Below are positions 1 to 5,161 of a DNA stretch of 5,161 bases, piece by piece (position 1 is the first letter of the stretch; each line of letters opens with the position of its first letter). The DNA comes from Pseudomonadota bacterium (GTDB lineage Bacteria > Pseudomonadota > Alphaproteobacteria > Rhizobiales > Xanthobacteraceae). The DNA is taken from assembly GCA_023442085.1 (NCBI GenBank), contig JAEZMT010000074.1, forward strand, positions 1 through 5,161. Direction: 5' to 3'. The position numbers were made by a program, and so were the translations under genes. The notes below the pieces were generated by a model. That model was not told the DNA's origin and did no database searches. It was given only the letters and a program-made list of their open reading frames with translations.

Positions 1-636
1 GGCTCGGGCAAGACCACGTTCGTGAAGCTGATCCAGCGCATGCACGACGTGACCGCCGGCCGCGTCACCTTGGACGGGCAGGACGTGCGGGACGTGACGC
101 AGGGCTCCCTGCGCCGCGCCATCGCCGTGGTGCAGCAGGAGCCGGTGCTGTTCCATCGCTCGCTGATGGAGAACATCGCCTATGCCCGGCCGGATGCCTC
201 GTTCGAGGAGATCCGGCGGGCCGCGGAGCTGGCCAATGCGGCCGACTTCATCGATCGCCTGCCGCGCGGCTACGGCACCTTGGTGGGCGAGCGGGGCGTG
301 AAGCTCTCCGGCGGCGAGCGCCAGCGCATCGCCATCGCCCGGGCCTTCCTCGCGGATGCGCCCATCCTGATCCTGGACGAGGCCACCTCCAGCCTCGATT
401 CGGAATCGGAGGCGGCGATCCAGGATGCCATGGAGCGGCTGATGGTGGGGCGCACCACCCTCGTCATCGCCCACCGGCTCTCCACCGTGCGTTCCCTCGA
501 CCGCCTGATGGTGTTCGACAAGGGCCGCATCGTGGAGGAGGGCGACCACGACGCGCTGGTCCGTCGCGAGGGCGGTCTCTACCGCCGCCTGTTCGAACGG
601 CAGGCCATGGAGCTGGCCAAGGGACTGGCGGCGTGA
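1..636 (+). CDS. ABC exporter, C-terminal ATP-binding part (5' truncated)
   Basis: Frame 1 is open from the first base, so the gene begins outside the window and the GTG at 22 is not a real start. The 211 visible residues begin inside the Walker A P-loop (GSGKTT, residues 1-6). They continue with a Q-loop (VVQQEPVLF, about 43-51), the ABC signature LSGGERQ (102-108), Walker B with catalytic Glu (LILDEA, D126/E127), a D-loop (SSLD) and the H-loop His (IAHRLS, H158). All ATPase motifs are intact. The spacing and the phrase GDHDAL near the C-terminus are typical of exporters with fused membrane and ATPase domains (MsbA/Atm1-like), so an N-terminal six-helix domain probably lies upstream. Such proteins couple ATP hydrolysis to efflux of lipids, peptides or drugs across the inner membrane. 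The substrate cannot be told from this part. A perfect palindrome starts three bases after the TGA stop. Confidence 0.95.
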   Translation, partial: GSGKTTFVKLIQRMHDVTAGRVTLDGQDVRDVTQGSLRRAIAVVQQEPVLFHRSLMENIAYARPDASFEEIRRAAELANAADFIDRLPRGYGTLVGERGVKLSGGERQRIAIARAFLADAPILILDEATSSLDSESEAAIQDAMERLMVGRTTLVIAHRLSTVRSLDRLMVFDKGRIVEEGDHDALVRREGGLYRRLFERQAMELAKGLAA

Positions 637-639
637 GGG

Positions 640-675
640 GAGGGTGAGCATCGCCGATCGGCGATGCTCACCCTC
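640..675. terminator. Perfect 36-bp palindrome, possible bidirectional terminator
   Basis: Bases 640-657 are the exact reverse complement of 658-675, with CGATCG at the centre. As RNA this gives a stem of about 16 bp with a GATC loop, on either strand. It begins three bases after the ABC exporter stop and lies between convergent genes, so a transcription end or mRNA-protecting hairpin is the simplest reading. Neither side has a U-tract (TTGCC follows on +), so it is not a canonical intrinsic terminator. A symmetric protein-binding site is the alternative. Confidence 0.6.
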
Positions 676-676
676 T

Positions 677-840
677 TGCCCCGGACGCATGCAGCGACAG
701 CGGAATGCGAGCCGGGGCCCAGCGCAAGAGTTCGCCAAAGGCGGCTCAAGCGGGGAGAGCGGAAGGCGTTGCCGGCTTCGCCGGATTTTCTCCTGGGCCC
801 CGGCTCGGCGCTCCGGCTGCGCCGTCGCTGGTCCGGGGCA
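677..840. repeat. Nested imperfect inverted repeat (~164 bp), intergenic
   Basis: Three pairs of arms fold onto each other in order. Bases 677-686 pair with 831-840 (10 bp), 692-698 with 824-830 (7 bp), and 708-722 with 793-807 (15 bp, perfect, core GCCGGGGCCC). Two small hairpins lie in the central loop: CGCC-AAA-GGCG at 733-743 and CCGGC-TTC-GCCGG at 772-784. No convincing coding frame covers the element. It lies in the 3' flank of nth and of the ABC exporter gene. It could be a REP-like palindromic repeat, a structured 3' UTR or a small RNA. I cannot assign it to a named family. The rest of the gap (841-877) shows only an A5 run at 853-857. Confidence 0.5.
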
Positions 841-877
841 CTGCGCCGCTACAAAAATCGAGGCCGCCCCCAACCCC

Positions 878-1816
878 TCAGAAATTCTTCTCCGGCCAGC
901 GGCACAAATCGGCGATGAGGCAGCGGCCGCAGGCGGGTTTCGTCGCCTTGCAGATGTAGCGGCCGTGCAAGATGAGCCAGTGGTGGGCGTGCAGCTTGAA
1001 GCGGTCGGGGATGCGCGCCTCCATCCCCAGCTCCACCGCCAGCGGGGTCGCGCCGGGGGCAAGGCCGGTTCGGTTGGCGACGCGGAAGAGGTGGGTGTCC
1101 ACTGCGATGGTGGGCACGCCGAAGGCGATGTTCAGCACCACGTTCGCCGTCTTGCGCCCGACCCCCGGCAGCGCCTCCAGCTCCTCCCTATCCTGCGGTA
1201 CCACGCCGCCATGGCGCTCCAGCAGCAGGCGGGAGAGCTCCACAACGTTCTTCGCCTTGCCCCGGAACAGGCCGAGGGTGCGGATGTGGTGGGCCACCTG
1301 ATCCTCCCCCAGCGCCGCCATGGCGGCCGGGGTGGCGGCGGCGGCGAACAGGCCCTTCGTCGCCTTGTTCACGCCCGTGTCGGTGGCCTGGGCGGACAGC
1401 ACCACGGCAACCAGCAGGGTGAAGGCGTCGGTATGGTCCAGCTCGCCCTTGGGCTCGGGGTCCTGCGCCTCGAAGCGGGAGAAGGCCTCGGTGATCTCGG
1501 CCTCCGTCCACGGCGAGACAGTGCGGCCATGTACCGCCGCCGCCGCATTGGCCACCGCCTTGTTGCGGCGGGGGAGGGGGGCGGGCAGGGCGGCCTTTCC
1601 AGCGGGTGCCTTCGACGGCGCGCCGACCTTCGCCTTGCCGACGGCCGGGATCTTCGCTGCCTTGCCCGTCACGGAGACAAGTGGAGCCTTGGGCTTTTTA
1701 ACGGCAGATGCGTTCACGCCGGCTGCCCCCTTCGCCGCCCTCACCGCGCGAAGGGGCGGGGCAGCGTCGGCCTCGGAGAAGGGAGCGGGTTTCGGCGGGG
1801 TGATCCTGCGCGGCAT
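878..1816 (-). CDS. nth: Endonuclease III (DNA glycosylase/AP lyase) with long basic N-terminal tail
   Basis: Nth is the base-excision repair enzyme that removes oxidised pyrimidines and cleaves at the resulting AP site. From the ATG at 1816 the protein has 312 residues. The core starts near residue 103 and closely follows E. coli Nth: LSAQATD, then the helix-hairpin-helix LPGVGRKTANVV (216-227) with catalytic Lys222, IAVDTHLFRVANR with catalytic Asp240, and HHWLILHGR. The 4Fe-4S ligands Cys289, Cys296, Cys299 and Cys305 have the family spacing C-x6-C-x2-C-x5-C. Residues 1-102 are an extra tail rich in Ala, Lys and Pro, absent from the 211-residue E. coli enzyme. An in-frame ATG at 1864 would add 16 residues but run into the divergent gene, so 1816 is preferred. 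No Shine-Dalgarno sequence precedes 1816, which fits a near-leaderless mRNA. Confidence 0.96.
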   Translation of the reverse strand: MPRRITPPKPAPFSEADAAPPLRAVRAAKGAAGVNASAVKKPKAPLVSVTGKAAKIPAVGKAKVGAPSKAPAGKAALPAPLPRRNKAVANAAAAVHGRTVSPWTEAEITEAFSRFEAQDPEPKGELDHTDAFTLLVAVVLSAQATDTGVNKATKGLFAAAATPAAMAALGEDQVAHHIRTLGLFRGKAKNVVELSRLLLERHGGVVPQDREELEALPGVGRKTANVVLNIAFGVPTIAVDTHLFRVANRTGLAPGATPLAVELGMEARIPDRFKLHAHHWLILHGRYICKATKPACGRCLIADLCRWPEKNF

Positions 1817-1822
1817 TTTTCG

Positions 1823-1833
1823 GGTATAGTACC
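1823..1833. promoter_or_regulatory. Symmetric -10-like element shared by nth and the DUF2244 gene
   Basis: The 22-bp divergent gap (1817-1838) contains GGTA-TAG-TACC, a perfect inverted repeat around a 3-bp centre. Read on + it offers TATAGT (1825-1830). Read on - it offers TACTAT (1831 down to 1826). Initiation 6-8 bases downstream would fall at about 1837-1839 on +, at the ATG of the DUF2244 gene, and about 1817-1820 on -, next to the nth ATG. Neither gene has a clear ribosome-binding site, in keeping with leaderless transcripts. The -35 regions are weak: TGATCC at 1801-1806 on +, nothing convincing on -. Confidence 0.4.
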
Positions 1834-1838
1834 GAGCA

Positions 1839-2378
1839 ATGCCCCAGACCAGCGACCGAGACATCGCACCCGAGACGGACGCGCAGGCTCTAGACGAGCC
1901 CGTCGTCTATGCGGTCACGCTCGCGCCGCACCGCTCCCTCTCCCGGCGCGGCTTCTTCTGGGTGATGGCGGTCATCGGGGCGGTGAGCTTGGTGTCCGGC
2001 GCGGCATTCCTGGCCATGGGGGCGTGGCCCATCTTCGGCTTCTTCGGCCTCGACGTGCTGCTGATCTACATCGCCTTCCGCGCCAGCTTCCGCTCGGCGC
2101 GGGCGCGCGAGCACATTCGCGTCACGCCGAGCATCGTGGAAATCCGCCGCGAGCCGGCGGCGGGGCGGCCCTCCACCACGCGCCTCAACCCCTTCTGGAC
2201 CCGGCTGTGGCGCGAGGACGACGAGGAGCACGGGACGCTGGACGTTGCTCTCATCAGCGGCCGGCGCACAGTGCCCGTGGGGCGTTTCCTCGGCCCCGTC
2301 CAGAAGGCGGAGCTGGCGAGCGATCTCACCGAGGCGCTGGCGGTGGTGAAGAAGGGCGTGACGCGCACGCAGTTCTAA
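1839..2378 (+). CDS. DUF2244 family integral membrane protein
   Basis: This 179-residue protein matches the DUF2244 family, common in alphaproteobacteria and of unknown function. Seen in the sequence: a short polar N-terminus, the family-like motif LAPHRSLSRRGF (28-39), two hydrophobic segments at about 40-60 and 63-81 separated by a short GAWP turn, then a basic stretch (RASFRSARAR). A soluble C-terminal domain follows with NPFWTRLWRE (117-126) and GRFLGPVQK (148-156). This suggests a hairpin in the inner membrane with a cytoplasmic C-terminal domain. The length is near usual for the family and nothing looks broken. It is divergent from nth; from memory, DUF2244 genes often sit near nth in this class. 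The ATG lacks a good Shine-Dalgarno sequence and lies just after a TATAGT box, so the mRNA may be leaderless. The role remains unknown. Confidence 0.9.
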   Translation: MPQTSDRDIAPETDAQALDEPVVYAVTLAPHRSLSRRGFFWVMAVIGAVSLVSGAAFLAMGAWPIFGFFGLDVLLIYIAFRASFRSARAREHIRVTPSIVEIRREPAAGRPSTTRLNPFWTRLWREDDEEHGTLDVALISGRRTVPVGRFLGPVQKAELASDLTEALAVVKKGVTRTQF

Positions 2379-2380
2379 TC

Positions 2381-2485
2381 AAAGCCCGCTCGGCGCCTGA
2401 GCCGAAGCAACGCAAAACGCCCGCGCGGCGCCTGAGCGAAAGCAGCGCAAAAAGCCCCCGCGGCGCCTGAGCGGAAGCCGCGCGA
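2381..2485. repeat. Three tandem 35-bp repeats in a convergent intergenic gap
   Basis: Units are 2381-2415, 2416-2450 and 2451-2485, in exact 35-base register and with five mismatches between neighbouring units. The core CGGCGCCTGAGC recurs at 2391, 2426 and 2461 without change. The array starts two bases after the DUF2244 stop and ends before the chrR stop, so it is non-coding. Read on -, each unit has a GC-rich segment followed by a short T run. For example, 2477-2482 pairs with 2459-2464 (CGCGGC/GCCGCG), followed by GGGGGCTTTTT. It may act as reserve terminators for the rpoE-chrR transcript. It is not a CRISPR array because there are no spacers. Confidence 0.75.
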
Positions 2486-2507
2486 AACCTGAGGCCGGAG
2501 GCCTCAG
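2485..2507 (-). terminator. Hairpin terminator of the rpoE-chrR operon
   Basis: On the minus strand CTGAGGCC (2507-2500) and GGCCTCAG (2496-2489) form a perfect 8-bp stem with a TCC loop, followed by GTTT. The stem includes the TGA stop of chrR (2506-2504), so terminator and coding end overlap. The T tract is short, and the repeat array just downstream offers further hairpins. Confidence 0.6.
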
Positions 2508-3199
2508 AGAAATGGCCGGGTCACCATCCCTAGCAGGCCGCGGAAGCGGATGCGGCCGTCGAAGGCGGCGAGGCATATGCATTCGCCGTCGTCGTCCACG
2601 CGGGGAGAGTGGTCGATGTCCGCGTCGCACTCCACAAGATCGCCCGGGCCGTAGTGGCCGTTGGGGTCGCTGAAGCCGCCGCAGATCACATGGGTGAATT
2701 CCAGCCCCGCATGGGTGTGCTGGGGAATGGCGCGGCCGGGCGCGATGCGGAACAGCAGCACCTGCGCGTCCGGGTCTTCCTCCAGATGCACGAGGCCGAG
2801 CCGCACGCCCGGCGATACCGGCACCATCCGGCCGATGCGGCGCGACGCGATGGCGGGGGGCAGCACCACGCCGGGCGGCAGCTTCAGCCCCTCGGGCAGC
2901 GGGTGCCGCTTCCGCGGCATCGCGCCCGCGGCTTCCGCGTGGTGGAGCAGGGCGGGGTTGGGCCGCACGGGCGGGCCGTCGAGCCGCGCCAGGACCCGGT
3001 CGAGTGCATCGGGGGCAAGGGCGAGCGGCTCGCTGGCATCGAGCAGCGCGCCGCCAACGGCGGTGAACCGCCGCACCGCCGCCCGGCATTCGGGGCAGCC
3101 GTCGAGATGAACATCCACCAGCAGGCGGGGACCGGCCGGCAGGGTTCCCGCCGCATAGCGCAGCAGGGTTTCCGTGCCGGGGTGGGTCGAAACACTCAT
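2504..3199 (-). CDS. chrR: ChrR-type zinc anti-sigma factor with cupin domain
   Basis: This 231-residue cytoplasmic protein should bind and silence the sigma factor encoded just before it. The N-terminal anti-sigma domain has His6, His31, Cys35 and Cys38 (H-x3-C-x2-C), the same positions as the zinc ligands of R. sphaeroides ChrR. The C-terminal cupin-like domain (about 120-215) has His161, His163, Glu167 and His197. Their spacing (+2, +6, +36) equals that of the second zinc site of ChrR. Cys207 and Cys209 match, by offset, the Cys187/Cys189 pair reported to matter for the hydroperoxide response. In Rhodobacter, ChrR releases RpoE when singlet oxygen or organic hydroperoxide is present; the same role is inferred here. 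Its ATG overlaps the sigma stop (ATGA), indicating translational coupling and matched output, and GGAAG lies seven bases upstream. The insert between the two domains is about 20 residues longer than in R. sphaeroides. Confidence 0.95.
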   Translation of the reverse strand: MSVSTHPGTETLLRYAAGTLPAGPRLLVDVHLDGCPECRAAVRRFTAVGGALLDASEPLALAPDALDRVLARLDGPPVRPNPALLHHAEAAGAMPRKRHPLPEGLKLPPGVVLPPAIASRRIGRMVPVSPGVRLGLVHLEEDPDAQVLLFRIAPGRAIPQHTHAGLEFTHVICGGFSDPNGHYGPGDLVECDADIDHSPRVDDDGECICLAAFDGRIRFRGLLGMVTRPFL

Positions 3200-3777
3200 T
3201 TCAGGTCTTCCAGCAAGGCGCGCAGACGGTTGAGCGCAAGGCGCACGCGCGACTTGGCGGTGCCCAGCGGAATGCCCAGCTCCTGCGCGATCTGCGAATG
3301 GGGCTTCTCCTGAAAGAAGGAGAGGCGGACGATGGTGGCCTGTTCCTCCGACAGCTTGGCGAGGGCGGCACGCACGCGCGCCTCCCGCTCGGCGGTCATG
3401 AGGATGGTCTCGCCCGAGGTCTCGTCCACCTCGTCCTCGTGGGTCTCGGCCTGATAGGTATCACCATAGCGCTCGCGGCGCTTGAGGTCGATGGAGAGGT
3501 TGCGGGCGATGGTGAAGATCCAGGTGGAGGCGGCGGCGCGGGTGGGGTCGAAATAGGCCGCCTTGCGCCACACCGTCAGCAGGGTCTCCTGCGCCAGCTC
3601 CTCGGCGGCATTGGCGGAGAGGCCGCTGCGCACGAGGTAGGATTTCACGCGCGGGGCGAAATGGCGGAACAGCCGGGCGAAGGCCTCGCGGTCCGCGCGG
3701 CTGGCGATGGCGACGATCATCGCGCTCAGCTCGGCGCCGGAGGATGCCACCCGTGGCTCGGCAGGCTGGACGCTCAA
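3196..3777 (-). CDS. rpoE: ECF sigma factor, RpoE/ECF11-like, partner of ChrR
   Basis: This sigma-70-family factor of the extracytoplasmic-function class directs RNA polymerase to stress promoters. Numbered from the TTG at 3777 (193 residues), region 2 spans about 33-105 and includes FRHFAPRVKSYL, AEELAQETLLTVW and TWIFTIARNLSIDLKRR. An acidic linker follows, then region 4 at about 138-190 with a helix-turn-helix (SQIAQELGIPLGTAKSRVRLALNRLR in outline). HFAPRVK and the downstream chrR gene place it near Rhodobacter RpoE. Start choice: TTG is preceded by GGGAGGG at six bases, and codon use upstream looks non-coding. ATG at 3876 (226 residues) has GAGGG only one base away. ATG at 3720 (174 residues) lacks a ribosome site and cuts residues aligning with other RpoE proteins. 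The frame is open to 4164 but upstream residues look random. The function is secure; the start is not. Confidence 0.93.
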   Translation of the reverse strand: MSVQPAEPRVASSGAELSAMIVAIASRADREAFARLFRHFAPRVKSYLVRSGLSANAAEELAQETLLTVWRKAAYFDPTRAAASTWIFTIARNLSIDLKRRERYGDTYQAETHEDEVDETSGETILMTAEREARVRAALAKLSEEQATIVRLSFFQEKPHSQIAQELGIPLGTAKSRVRLALNRLRALLEDLK

Positions 3778-3783
3778 GGCCGT

Positions 3784-3790
3784 CCCTCCC
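3784..3790 (-). promoter_or_regulatory. Ribosome binding site supporting a TTG start of rpoE
   Basis: The minus strand reads GGGAGGG, then ACGGCC, then TTG. This is the strongest Shine-Dalgarno match upstream of rpoE. It resembles the GGAGGG-ACGCC-ATG arrangement of the AlgX/AlgJ-like gene. It decides the start in favour of 3777 over the ATGs at 3876 and 3720. Confidence 0.55.
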
Positions 3791-3817
3791 GCCAAACGAA
3801 GGCCGGCCTCCGCCAGC

Positions 3818-3847
3818 TGTCGAGGGCGACGCTGCTGCGGCGGATCA
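3818..3847 (-). promoter_or_regulatory. Candidate RpoE-dependent autoregulatory promoter
   Basis: TGATCC (3847-3842 on the minus strand) equals the -35 element I know for Rhodobacter RpoE, which drives its own operon. After 18 bases comes TCGACA (3823-3818), a poor -10. Initiation near 3811 would give a leader of about 34 bases ending in the GGGAGGG site, which fits the TTG start and excludes the ATG at 3876. TGATCC also occurs elsewhere in the window, in three places on +, so chance is a real possibility. Confidence 0.3.
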
Positions 3848-4043
3848 AGGATGATACGGGGCTCGGCGACATTCATGCCCTCGATACGCGGCGCCCCACC
3901 AGGTGGATGAGTGGCCCCGCTTCGAAAAAATGAGCGGCTCCGACCCCTCCCGACGCGGAGGCTGGAACTGGAGCCTATCCGAGGGCTGCGTCCGGCTCCA
4001 GCAACGTCACCGTGACCTTTAGGATAGGTCTCGATCCCGGCTT
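3848..4043. other. Intergenic region between the SGNH gene and the rpoE promoter
   Basis: There is no convincing gene here. Three inverted repeats are visible. GACCT/AGGTC (4014-4018 with 4026-4030) gives a small hairpin 14 bases after the stop of the SGNH gene. CTGGAGCC/GGCTCCAG (3968-3975 with 3994-4001) has an 18-base loop. GTCAC-C-GTGAC (4006-4016) is a compact palindrome that could be an operator. The first two may end the upstream transcript, but neither has a clear T tract in the minus direction. Codon use across 3778-3876 is unlike the neighbouring genes. Confidence 0.4.
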
Positions 4044-5141
4044 TCACTCCACCGGCGTGCCCTTGCAGGGCATGGCGCGTTCGGTCGGCGCGTAGATGAG
4101 GATGTCGGGCTTGAACTTCTCGATGGCGCTCATCTCGAAGCGGCAATAGCGATGGTGCATCCACGCATAGGCCGAGGCCTGCGACTGGCCGAGACCGCGC
4201 CAGGAGCCCTGGGAGAAGCTGTCGCCGATGACCATGATGCGCGGCCCGGCATGGCCCGTGTCGATGGCATAGGGCTGGAAGGGGTCGTTGTCCGCCACCG
4301 GCTTGAATATGCCGGGGATGAATTTCGGGTCCTTCGGCGCCACCATCGGCCCCTTGGGCGGAAACATCACGTCCGGCGGGTTGGGCACGGGGGAGCCGGT
4401 CGCCCGTAGCAGGTCGCCGGTGAGGCGGGGCTCGGGCGGGCCGAGGGCGTCCTCCGGCTTCACTTCCAGATCGGGGCGGCCGGCGGCAGCCATGGCGGCG
4501 TTGAAGCCGAGGAGCTGGCCGCGCTGGTTCCAGTGGGTGTCGTAGCGCCAGTGGACCGGCCCCGTCTTCTTCGCCTCGGCGAGAATGGGGCGCATGTCCA
4601 CGAAGGTGATGCCGGCCGCCTTCATCTGCTCCGCCACGAGGTCATACTCGGTGGGTGATGTCTTCAGGCGCCGGGCATAGGCCGGCAGATATTCGAAATT
4701 GGTGGTGTGGCCGTTGGGCGGGATGAGCACCACGAACCGCCCGCCACGGGCCTTCATGTAAGCGTTCATGCGCTCGGCGAGGGATACGATGCCGCTGACC
4801 GCTTCCGGCCGCACCAACTGGCCGATGGACTGCTCCAGCGCGTGCTCGTCCTTGAGGAAGAGCGAGCCGTTCTCGCCTTTCAGCGCGAGGTCGCCCTGGG
4901 TGTCGCCGATGAAGCGCACGTAAGAGCGATGGGCGGAGAGCACCGCGCCGCGGAAGCCGAAGGCGTTGTTGATGTAGGGGTCGAGCCGGCGGGCCGCCTC
5001 CTCCCACCAGCGCGCCTCGGGAGCGGCGACGGTGCGCAGCGGCGCCGGCAGGTCCGGGGCGACGAGGCCGATGGTGGGCAGGGTGAGGATGGCGAAGAAG
5101 ATCACCGCCCACCAGCGGCGGAAGGACATCAGAAGCGGCAT
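4044..5141 (-). CDS. AlgX/AlgJ-like SGNH protein, probable polysaccharide O-acetyltransferase
   Basis: This 365-residue protein has one hydrophobic segment near its N-terminus (about 10-28, after FRRW), which suggests a signal anchor with the rest in the periplasm. It follows the AlgX/AlgJ pattern: a lead-in resembling the family (DPYINNAFGFRG, 54-65), GENGSLFLKD (89-98), YDTHWNQRG (200-208) with Asp201 and His203 as the likely acid and base, and IGDSFS (305-310) with Ser308 as the likely nucleophile. AlgX and AlgJ O-acetylate alginate in Pseudomonas, using acetyl groups moved across the membrane by the MBOAT protein AlgI; relatives modify other exopolysaccharides. The polymer here is unknown. 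The catalytic triad is complete. The ATG at 5141 is preceded by GGAGGG at five bases, so it is preferred over the Met at 5129. A TAG at 5159-5157 on the same strand may be the stop of an upstream partner gene, but that gene is outside the window. Confidence 0.88.
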   Translation of the reverse strand: MPLLMSFRRWWAVIFFAILTLPTIGLVAPDLPAPLRTVAAPEARWWEEAARRLDPYINNAFGFRGAVLSAHRSYVRFIGDTQGDLALKGENGSLFLKDEHALEQSIGQLVRPEAVSGIVSLAERMNAYMKARGGRFVVLIPPNGHTTNFEYLPAYARRLKTSPTEYDLVAEQMKAAGITFVDMRPILAEAKKTGPVHWRYDTHWNQRGQLLGFNAAMAAAGRPDLEVKPEDALGPPEPRLTGDLLRATGSPVPNPPDVMFPPKGPMVAPKDPKFIPGIFKPVADNDPFQPYAIDTGHAGPRIMVIGDSFSQGSWRGLGQSQASAYAWMHHRYCRFEMSAIEKFKPDILIYAPTERAMPCKGTPVE

Positions 5142-5146
5142 GGCGT

Positions 5147-5152
5147 CCCTCC
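5147..5152 (-). promoter_or_regulatory. Ribosome binding site of the AlgX/AlgJ-like gene
   Basis: GGAGGG on the minus strand, followed by ACGCC and then ATG at 5141. The five-base spacing fixes the start at 5141 rather than the in-frame Met codon at 5129. Confidence 0.75.
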
Positions 5153-5161
5153 GTGACTAGA

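Noticed and set aside
644..2470. A very long open frame on + (about 608 codons)
   Set aside because: It runs antisense through nth and out of frame through the DUF2244 gene. Its product is Gly/Arg/Ala-rich with no family resemblance, as expected in high-GC DNA.
2381..2485. Possible CRISPR array
   Set aside because: The repeats are directly adjacent with no spacers and there are no cas genes.
2379..3089. Alternative open frame on - over the chrR region and the tandem repeats
   Set aside because: It is an Arg/Pro/Ala-rich shadow of chrR. The chrR frame has clear family motifs and coupling to rpoE.
2609..3313. Open frame on + antisense to chrR and the end of rpoE
   Set aside because: It has no recognisable motifs and exists only because of third-position GC bias in the genes opposite.
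3298..3933. Open frame on + antisense to rpoE
   Set aside because: It is Gly-rich with no family resemblance; the rpoE reading opposite is secure.
3778..4164. An N-terminal extension of the sigma factor up to the first in-frame ATG at 4164
   Set aside because: It would overlap the end of the SGNH gene by about 120 bases and encodes random-looking, Arg/Ser/Gly-rich sequence.
1..5161. A new defence, toxin or biosynthetic system
   Set aside because: Every gene belongs to a common chromosomal family, and base composition is uniform. Nothing suggests an accessory island.

Overview
The window is a stretch of ordinary chromosome from a high-GC Gram-negative bacterium. The protein families, the strong G/C bias at third codon positions, the pairing of a DUF2244 gene with nth, and an RpoE/ChrR pair of the Rhodobacter type point to an alphaproteobacterium. 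Hyphomicrobiales (perhaps Xanthobacteraceae) is my guess, not something the sequence proves. No mobile element, phage, CRISPR or tRNA signature is visible.

Layout from left to right. (1) Bases 1-636 (+) hold the C-terminal ATPase part of an ABC exporter, cut by the left edge. (2) Bases 637-877 are a non-coding convergent gap with a perfect 36-bp palindrome and a roughly 164-bp nested inverted repeat. (3) Bases 878-1816 (-) encode endonuclease III (nth) with an unusual Lys/Ala/Pro-rich N-terminal extension of about 100 residues. (4) A 22-bp divergent gap at 1817-1838 holds a near-symmetric AT-rich -10-like element. (5) Bases 1839-2378 (+) encode a DUF2244 two-helix membrane protein. (6) Bases 2379-2503 are a convergent gap with three 35-bp tandem repeats and a hairpin terminator. 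(7) Bases 2504-3199 and 3196-3777 (-) are a translationally coupled anti-sigma/sigma pair, ChrR and RpoE. (8) Bases 3778-4043 hold the rpoE upstream region. (9) Bases 4044-5141 (-) encode an AlgX/AlgJ-like, membrane-anchored SGNH protein, probably a polysaccharide O-acetyltransferase.

Functionally, the clearest unit is the rpoE-chrR operon. It encodes an ECF sigma factor held inactive by a zinc-binding anti-sigma factor that keeps every metal ligand, and the Cys pair, known from the Rhodobacter sphaeroides singlet-oxygen sensor. The nth/DUF2244 pair is divergent and may be transcribed from one shared symmetric promoter core, giving near-leaderless mRNAs from both genes. The ABC exporter and the AlgX/AlgJ-like protein are envelope functions with no visible link to the rest.

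I found no undescribed multi-gene system. The points worth a second look are the symmetric promoter, the repeat structures in both convergent gaps, the histone-H1-like tail of Nth, and the start codon of rpoE.
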